Source of the DNA: Tatlockia sp. | Lineage (GTDB): Bacteria > Cyanobacteriota > Cyanobacteriia > Cyanobacteriales > Chroococcidiopsidaceae | Reading direction: 5' to 3' | DNA length: 11,238 nucleotides | Assembly (NCBI GenBank): GCA_013698215.1 | Contig: JACCVJ010000085.1 | Coordinates: 1 to 11,238, forward strand | In this document: positions 6,638 through 11,238 of the stretch, piece after piece | How positions within the stretch are numbered: the stretch's first letter is position 1 | Layout of the letters: every line of letters starts with the position of its first letter | The notes under the pieces: generated by a model | The model's database searches: none | The model's input: only the letters and a program-made list of their open reading frames with translations | What the model was told of the DNA's origin: nothing | Position numbers and translations under genes: made by a program

Positions 6638-6667
6638 ACTTTTTAGAAACGTCTCTACTCTTTTTAG
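6627..6667. repeat. Tandem direct repeat of 20 bp extending the palindrome into the oxidoreductase stop codon
   Basis: AACGTCTCTACACTTTTTAG (6627-6646) is followed one base later by AACGTCTCTACTCTTTTTAG (6648-6667), differing at one position. The first copy includes the right arm of the palindrome. The second ends at 6667, so it contains the TAA stop (6664-6666, minus strand) of the FAD-dependent oxidoreductase gene. Confidence 0.85.
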
Positions 6668-8670
6668 CGCCAATCGTCCCAGCTTTCATTAAAAATGGAG
6701 GTATCTGGGAAGGCTGTAGGATTGCCTTGTTCCTTTAATCGCAGTTTGAGCGCCTCTAATTGGGGTTCTTGTTGGGGTAATTGATCGACTAACTCGTAAG
6801 GTGCGATCGCATTATCTAAACTAAAAGCTGCGGTAGTTCCCGCCGCCGCTCCCGACGACCACTCAAAGGAATGCACTCGGTAAGCCGCCGCCGCAATATG
6901 GCTTGTGGCAATACTTTTGCCTGCTACGAGCATATTGTCAATCTTTTGGGGAATCATCGCCCTTAAAGGAATTTGAAACGGGTAAGCTTGTCCTGCACCT
7001 CGTCTTTCGCCAGGACGCTCGATATTTCCTGGAGTTTCGGGGGGGCTTTTGACCATGCAAGGATGAAAATCGATCGCATAGTGAGCAATCCCTACCGAGT
7101 CAGGATATATTGTAGAACGCGATCGCCTGATCGTTTTTACAGCACCACCAATTACGGCAGCAGCTTCTAATCCCGATAGCGCTGCTTTCAAGCTACGATA
7201 AGTCTCTGGCGATAAAGTTTCTGTATAGTATTTATCTGTATAATCGCGGCGCGAAATATCAATTTCCCACACGGTAAAGCCTTTGGTTTGTCCCCAACTA
7301 GGTCTACCAATTATCCGCCGCCCTTCGCGCATATAAGGATACTTAGACAAGCCGTGAACGGTTCCCATCGGGGAATCTAAGCCTGATAGATAGCGGTAAT
7401 TTGGTTGTGGTTGCTTGACTCCTGCACCTAGTTGAGAGTCGGTTGTTCCTGCTACTAGCCAGTAATAATAGCCTTGGGCAATTTCTTCGGCTTTACGCAG
7501 ACTTTCAACGCGCAACCCTCCCATCCACTGTCCCGGTTCTAGTTGTTTGGTCGCTTGCAACTGGTCACGGGCGTAGACTAAATTATCGTTTCTTGTCCCT
7601 GGGCGATAATCATTTCCCCAAGTCCAGTTTTGCATCGAAATATCGCCCGGTGTGGGATTTGTAAATTCAACCCCGCCAAACTTGGCTGTTTCCCCTTTTC
7701 CCGGACTCCAAATGCGGCGGTAAGTAAAAACTAACGGAAAACTCGCCAAACGCTGCAACTCGTAACTATAGTAGTTGGAATATTGAAGATAAAACGGCGG
7801 CATGGTTTGAACTTGGGGTTCCTTTGTTGCCTCCATTGCGTAAGTATAAGTAAATCCTTGGGTGCAATAAGGATCGTTAGTTTCGCTAGAAGCGGAGGGT
7901 TCTAAGTAAGAACGCGCATCAATTCCTAGCCTGTAAGGGACATCTGCCAGCGCCACCAATTCTCCCGTTTCTGTCGCATCAACTAGGTACCAGTTGGGAG
8001 CGTTACTTTTAGCTAGAGGGCTGTTCTTCTTTGGTTTGGCGGGGACAAAATTAATAACACTTTTGTCAAAGTTAGCTGAATTAGTATAAGTGTAGGCTTC
8101 GGTAATTGTTTGCGATAAAGGCTGAGTATTTAGCGGTGGTGCGTTTTTGGCTGGGTGGTGTTGAATGGCGATCGCACTACTAATTATATTCGGTGTCCGT
8201 TGCAATTGTTTGACTACGGTAGCGGGAAAAAATTTAAACTTGCCTTTACCTTTTTTTGCCGCGTCTGTTAATAAATTTGCTAAAATGCCGTTGCCATCGC
8301 GGGGAAGGAAGCAAGAATCGCTTACCCAACAGTCTCCAGGGTTCAATTGTTTATATTTTCGTTCAATGCGCGATCGCAATTCCAAATAACCGCGAGGATA
8401 TAATAATTTTGCTCTTTGGGTTGGCCGCTCGTCTAGGGCGGAAGTTCCTTGAGCAGATATTTGTCCTCCCACCCAGTCAGTAATTTCTGTCAGACAAACA
8501 GTTTTACCACTGAGCAAGCCTTCGTAGGCTGTAGCCACCCCACTAAGTCCACCACCAACAACTAATATTTCACATTCTACAGTTTGGTCAGCACTTCTAG
8601 GAGGAGCAGCCATTGCAACGGGTGTAAAAAACGTTGCAGCCAATGTCAGACTAACAAGCGGAGCCTTCAT
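6664..8670 (-). CDS. Exported FAD-dependent oxidoreductase (FAD_oxidored family)
   Basis: The 668-residue protein begins with a Sec-type signal peptide: MKAPLVSLTLAATFF, then a likely cleavage site after AMA (about 19-21). No twin-arginine is seen. The FAD-binding Rossmann motif EILVVGGGLSG (34-44) and the following TEITDWVGGQ (61-70) place it in the FAD_oxidored (Pfam12831-type) group. Further family marks are NWYLVDATETGELVALADVPYRLG in the middle and a C-terminal flavin-contacting block (about 570-613) with NMLVAGKSIATSHIAAAAYRVHSFEWSSGAAAG. The substrate is unknown; related proteins are found beside carbohydrate-active enzymes, but nothing here indicates one. It appears monocistronic, or may read through the repeat at 6609-6667 into clpS. 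No Shine-Dalgarno precedes the ATG. The protein ends SWDDWR, with the stop codon inside a repeat. Confidence 0.88.
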   Translation of the reverse strand: MKAPLVSLTLAATFFTPVAMAAPPRSADQTVECEILVVGGGLSGVATAYEGLLSGKTVCLTEITDWVGGQISAQGTSALDERPTQRAKLLYPRGYLELRSRIERKYKQLNPGDCWVSDSCFLPRDGNGILANLLTDAAKKGKGKFKFFPATVVKQLQRTPNIISSAIAIQHHPAKNAPPLNTQPLSQTITEAYTYTNSANFDKSVINFVPAKPKKNSPLAKSNAPNWYLVDATETGELVALADVPYRLGIDARSYLEPSASSETNDPYCTQGFTYTYAMEATKEPQVQTMPPFYLQYSNYYSYELQRLASFPLVFTYRRIWSPGKGETAKFGGVEFTNPTPGDISMQNWTWGNDYRPGTRNDNLVYARDQLQATKQLEPGQWMGGLRVESLRKAEEIAQGYYYWLVAGTTDSQLGAGVKQPQPNYRYLSGLDSPMGTVHGLSKYPYMREGRRIIGRPSWGQTKGFTVWEIDISRRDYTDKYYTETLSPETYRSLKAALSGLEAAAVIGGAVKTIRRSRSTIYPDSVGIAHYAIDFHPCMVKSPPETPGNIERPGERRGAGQAYPFQIPLRAMIPQKIDNMLVAGKSIATSHIAAAAYRVHSFEWSSGAAAGTTAAFSLDNAIAPYELVDQLPQQEPQLEALKLRLKEQGNPTAFPDTSIFNESWDDWR

Positions 8671-9064
8671 ATACTAAAGTTTGTTTAACGTAGATCTAGA
8701 TAGCCTTAGACGTTACCATTTCAAAAATGTTTATGGCAAGCCTTTGTTAATTCAATATTTATCTTTACAAACTGCAACATAGATAAAAATTTAACAATGA
8801 TTGGCGATCGCTTTGACCTAACTTAACTGTAATAATACCGTTTCAAATTTATTGCTAGGCGTTCAGTACGGTGTCGAGTTATTACACAAAAACCATATTT
8901 GTCCTAGGCGCATCCGCAAAATTACATAATTTATAAAAATCTGTGCAAAACATTCCGTAGAACCCACCACGCAAGTTAAATATTAAGTATGGCAATCTTG
9001 AAACGTAAACAAAGATTGAAATCTTTCAGCAATCACCACTAGAGTAGCTCTATAAATTTGTACT
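8671..9064. other. Gene-poor spacer upstream of the FAD oxidoreductase gene
   Basis: No gene is recognised in these 394 AT-rich bases. They must contain the promoter of the minus-strand oxidoreductase, for which I see only weak candidate boxes. A HIP1 octamer lies at 8804-8811, and a short 6-bp hairpin (AAAGAT-TGAA-ATCTTT) at 9011-9026 precedes the small ORF at 9065. Confidence 0.5.
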
Positions 9065-9247
9065 ATGAATATATTAAATAGCCCGAACAACTTTCCTCTA
9101 TGGCAATTTTTAAACCAGCCCGTCTTTAATAGCCAAACTAAATTAATATTAAACCCTCGCCAGTTTGACCATTTATACAAAATTGATTTACTAGAGCGTT
9201 GCTTGACCCAAGAATGCAGCTCTAAAAAACCTAATGTAACTGAGTAA
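9065..9247 (+). CDS. Possible 60-residue small protein, unknown function
   Basis: An ATG-to-TAA frame of 60 codons encodes a mixed hydrophobic/polar peptide, Asn-rich at the N-terminus, with two cysteines near the C-terminus and no clear membrane segment. It starts soon after an in-frame stop (9053-9055) and has no convincing Shine-Dalgarno. Its main support is the strong terminator-like hairpin beginning 28 nt after its stop, which shows that a plus-strand transcript probably ends here. That transcript might instead be a non-coding RNA. An overlapping frame runs antisense, so coding status is uncertain. Confidence 0.3.
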   Translation: MNILNSPNNFPLWQFLNQPVFNSQTKLILNPRQFDHLYKIDLLERCLTQECSSKKPNVTE

Positions 9248-9274
9248 GTTAAAAATTATTTAATGTATAAATTT

Positions 9275-9310
9275 AAAAATGCTCAAATTCCTCACAAATT
9301 GGGCATTTTT
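9275..9310 (+). terminator. Strong intrinsic-terminator-like hairpin
   Basis: AAAAATGCTCAA (9275-9286) pairs with TTGGGCATTTTT (9299-9310) as a 12-bp stem with one G-T pair. The loop is 12 nt and the descending arm ends in five T residues. It follows the small ORF at 9065-9247. The A-run on the ascending arm means it could also terminate minus-strand transcription. The loop contains TTCCTCAC, a stretch with anti-Shine-Dalgarno character. Confidence 0.6.
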
Positions 9311-9432
9311 GGGATAAATACTCTTACTACCATTCATTAGAGTCATAACAGTGTTAGCTCGTTATTTAAAGTAATATTAATTTCCTTACCCTCAAAAAGT
9401 AACAATTGAGCCTTTACAAAGCCCATAGCCTC

Positions 9433-9438
9433 TATACT
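9433..9438 (+). promoter_or_regulatory. Candidate -10 box of the permease gene
   Basis: TATACT lies 28 nt upstream of the permease ATG, which would give a leader of roughly 20 nt. A -35-like TTTACA occurs at 9413-9418, but its 14-nt spacing is too short for a classical promoter. A second box, TATAGT (9456-9461), is too close to the ATG. Support is weak. Confidence 0.22.
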
Positions 9439-9466
9439 GACGAAAACACAATATGTATAGTAGTTT

Positions 9467-10780
9467 ATGGAAAATGCAGAAGCAGATTCGCTAAAGCGCG
9501 TGTTTGGACTACCGACGCTAGTTATTTATGGCGTAGGGGATATTCTTGGCGCGGGAATTTATGCACTGATTGGCAAAATTGCCGGAATATCAGGCACTTT
9601 GGTATGGGCTTCGTTCATAACTGCAATGGTTGTTGCTACATTCACAGCTTTAAGTTATGCCGAACTTGGCAGCCGATTTCCTCAAAGTGGAGGCGTTGCT
9701 TACTTCGTTCATAAAACATTTCACAACCATTTGCTCTCAACTTTAGTCGGTTGGATAATGTTTTGTACCTGCTTAGTTTCAATGGCGACGGGCGCAAATG
9801 CCTTTGCTGGCTACTTCAACGCTTTTGCCCCATCGGTTCCTGTTTGGTTAGTTATTCTGGTGCTTTTTTCTATCCTAGCATTTGTCAATTTTAGAGGCAT
9901 GGAAGAATCTTCAGCCTTAAATATTGTTTGTACGGCGATTGAAGCTTCGGGGCTAGTTATTGTCATTTTAGTTGCCAGCTTGTTTGTATTCGGGGGAGGT
10001 GAAACGACGAATGCAACCTCTATCGTTGCAGCGCCAGCCCCTAGCTGGATAGCAATTTTTCAGGGAGCATCTCTGGCTTTTTACGCCTTCATTGGATTTG
10101 AGGATATTGTAAATGTTGCCGAAGAAGTAAAAAATCCTGAACGCAATGTTCCCAGAGCCATCCTGCTATCATTAGGCATTGCGGGGATTGTTTACATTCT
10201 TGTTTCTTGGCTTGCTACTCAGGTGATAAGTCCGGCAACGCTTGCCCAATCTAGCGCTCCTTTGCTTGATGTCGTAAGCCAGTCGCAACCCAATTTCCCA
10301 CGAATTATCTTTACATTCATTCCTTTATTTGCGATTCTCAATACAGGGTTGCTAAACTTTGTCACCGCATCGCGTCTACTTTATGGGATGTCGCGGGAAG
10401 GGCTGCTACCAGCTTGGCTAGGAAAATTACACGCTAGGAGAGCTACTCCCTATCGAACAATTCTGGTTATTTTACCGATTGCAATTTTTCTGGCGCTTTC
10501 AGGAACTTTGCAATTTTTAGCTGGAACAACTGCAACTTTGCTACTGGCAATGTTCTTTTTAGTTAATCTTTCTCTCTTAATTATCAAACGTCGAGAACCG
10601 CGTACCAGTGGGTTTCAGGTTCCTTTAGTCGTTCCGGCTTTGGCGTTGGTGTTTAATTTGGTGCTTGTTGCTTTTGCTACCCGTGATAGTCACATTTTGG
10701 CGTTAGTGTTTACGGGTATCGGAGTAGTTTTAATTGGGATTCGGCAAGTTTTAACCAAAAAAAGCTTATCCAATTCTTAG
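9467..10780 (+). CDS. APC-superfamily amino acid permease
   Basis: This 437-residue integral membrane protein has about 12 hydrophobic segments. The first carries the unwound-helix signature GDILGAGIYALIG (24-36), in which GAGIY is the APC motif that contacts the substrate backbone. A later conserved block, GFEDIVNVAEEVKNPERNVPRAI, matches TM6 and the following loop in cationic amino acid transporter/YfnA-like permeases; another APC-typical segment is ASRLLYGMSREGLLPAWLGK. It should move amino acids across the plasma membrane by proton- or ion-coupled symport or exchange. Specificity cannot be read here. The N-terminus is short and cytoplasmic (ENAEADSLKRVFGLP). The ATG has no clear Shine-Dalgarno. 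No ABC partner or regulator lies nearby, so it seems to be a stand-alone unit, convergent with the Nif11 gene. Confidence 0.93.
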   Translation: MENAEADSLKRVFGLPTLVIYGVGDILGAGIYALIGKIAGISGTLVWASFITAMVVATFTALSYAELGSRFPQSGGVAYFVHKTFHNHLLSTLVGWIMFCTCLVSMATGANAFAGYFNAFAPSVPVWLVILVLFSILAFVNFRGMEESSALNIVCTAIEASGLVIVILVASLFVFGGGETTNATSIVAAPAPSWIAIFQGASLAFYAFIGFEDIVNVAEEVKNPERNVPRAILLSLGIAGIVYILVSWLATQVISPATLAQSSAPLLDVVSQSQPNFPRIIFTFIPLFAILNTGLLNFVTASRLLYGMSREGLLPAWLGKLHARRATPYRTILVILPIAIFLALSGTLQFLAGTTATLLLAMFFLVNLSLLIIKRREPRTSGFQVPLVVPALALVFNLVLVAFATRDSHILALVFTGIGVVLIGIRQVLTKKSLSNS

Positions 10781-10885
10781 TACGGCAATAAATCGCGATC
10801 GCTCTATGCTTTGCGCCTATTATTTAGTTGCAAGTAAAAATAGCTATACCTAGTTAGGCACAGCTTCCCAAAAAACTTGCTCAGT

Positions 10886-10919
10886 CCTACTTAACATACC
10901 AAACGCAGTGCTAAGTAGG
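10886..10919 (-). terminator. Inverted repeat, possible terminator of the Nif11 gene
   Basis: CCTACTTA (10886-10893) and TAAGTAGG (10912-10919) form a perfect 8-bp stem with an 18-nt loop, starting 6 nt beyond the Nif11 stop codon on the minus strand. A run of six T follows on that strand, but about 11 nt beyond the stem, so it is not a textbook intrinsic terminator. It may serve as a 3' end or stabilising hairpin. Confidence 0.4.
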
Positions 10920-10925
10920 TAGCGG

Positions 10926-11159
10926 CTAAACCCAATTGACACTACGTAGCCAAGGCCAAACGCCCGTACTTCTTCTCACTTCTATACCTTCACTATAAAA
11001 ATGAATTACATCACCTAATTCCTCGTTCGTAAAGGTATAGCCTAATTGGTGAGCAATATTTAAGAAATCTTCAGCACTAGTTGCGGTTTCCAGCGTCGCT
11101 CTTAAAGTTCCATTTTGGGCTGCATCCGCGAGAAATTGACCAGCATTTTTCTTACTCAT
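10926..11159 (-). CDS. Nif11-domain small protein (Nif11-like leader peptide family)
   Basis: The 77-residue protein starts SKKNAGQFLADAAQNGTLRATLETATSAEDFLNIAHQLGYTFTNEEL (2-48), a complete Nif11 domain in which two helices precede the LGY(T/N)FT turn. Nif11 domains occur in small proteins of nitrogen-fixing bacteria and as leaders of ribosomally made peptides (NHLP). Here there is no Gly-Gly cleavage site and no Cys/Ser/Thr-rich core. The tail EGIEVRRSTGVWPWLRSVNWV is Trp-rich and basic instead. It is therefore more likely a stand-alone Nif11 protein than a lantipeptide precursor, although the tail could be processed. The ATG is supported by AAGGA (complement of 11168-11172) at good spacing. 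No modifying enzyme or transporter lies within the window; what lies upstream is not visible. Confidence 0.88.
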   Translation of the reverse strand: MSKKNAGQFLADAAQNGTLRATLETATSAEDFLNIAHQLGYTFTNEELGDVIHFYSEGIEVRRSTGVWPWLRSVNWV

Positions 11160-11238
11160 TTTATTGTTCCTTGTTGAAAGGTTTTACTCATAAACATCGT
11201 TGCCAAGCTTAGAGTACCCAAAATGATTTAGTAAAATC

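Noticed and set aside
6609..6667. CRISPR array or insertion sequence at the repeat cluster
   Set aside because: There are only two short direct copies with a one-base gap, no spacers, no transposase and no flanking target duplication.
6973..8483. Several plus-strand frames of 65-75 codons opposite the FAD oxidoreductase
   Set aside because: The minus-strand protein is continuous and motif-rich across the whole interval; these are chance antisense frames.
9275..9310. Yfr1-like cyanobacterial small RNA, suggested by the CCTCAC stretch
   Set aside because: In Yfr1 the conserved ACTCCTCACAC is single-stranded between two stem-loops; here the core is shorter, differs in sequence and sits in the terminator loop.
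9406..9714. A 102-codon plus-strand frame overlapping the permease start
   Set aside because: It is in a different frame from the APC permease, whose TM1 motif and hydrophobic segments fix the coding frame; the alternative product is Cys/Arg/Trp-rich and implausible.

Overview
The window looks like ordinary chromosome from a cyanobacterium. The HIP1 octamer GCGATCGC occurs 13 times (starts at 988, 1452, 2035, 2823, 4380, 5548, 5692, 6803, 7119, 8168, 8370, 8804, 10795), where random sequence of this length would give well under one. Several genes are also of cyanobacterial type: a ClpS2-like adaptor beside a DUF2103 gene, a Nif11-like peptide, and a large uncharacterised protein I associate with this phylum. 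A perfect palindrome of the GTAGAGACGTTGCA type, which I recall as common in Nostoc and Chroococcidiopsis relatives, points the same way. I cannot name the genus.

Layout. 1-2139 (+) is the 3' part of a large protein of unknown function whose start lies outside the window. 2181-2252 (-) is tRNA-Asn(GUU). 2364-2912 (-) is a NYN/YacP-type nuclease. 2913-3373 is a long gene-poor spacer with a possible decayed small gene and a hairpin. 3374-4462 (+) is a lipoprotein esterase of the PHB-depolymerase/LpqC family. 4547-4915 (-) is a small putative secreted protein. 5026-5916 (+) is truB, converging with the clpS-DUF2103 pair (6523 to 5921, -). A palindromic repeat cluster at 6609-6667 separates clpS from a large exported FAD-dependent oxidoreductase (8670 to 6664, -). 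8671-9466 is a second gene-poor stretch holding a possible 60-residue ORF with a strong terminator-like hairpin behind it. 9467-10780 (+) is an APC-type amino acid permease, and 10926-11159 (-) is a Nif11-domain small protein.

How the genes relate. Most appear to be single-gene units with housekeeping roles: tRNA, tRNA pseudouridylation, N-degron proteolysis and amino acid transport. The only tight operon is clpS-DUF2103, with a 6-nt gap. I see no phage, transposase, CRISPR array, toxin-antitoxin pair or biosynthetic cluster, and no convincing new multi-gene system. The best leads are small: the possible pseudogene at 2999-3172, the repeat that supplies the stop codon of the oxidoreductase, the short ORF with terminator at 9065-9310, the degenerate first motif of TruB, and the Phe at the ClpS gatekeeper position.
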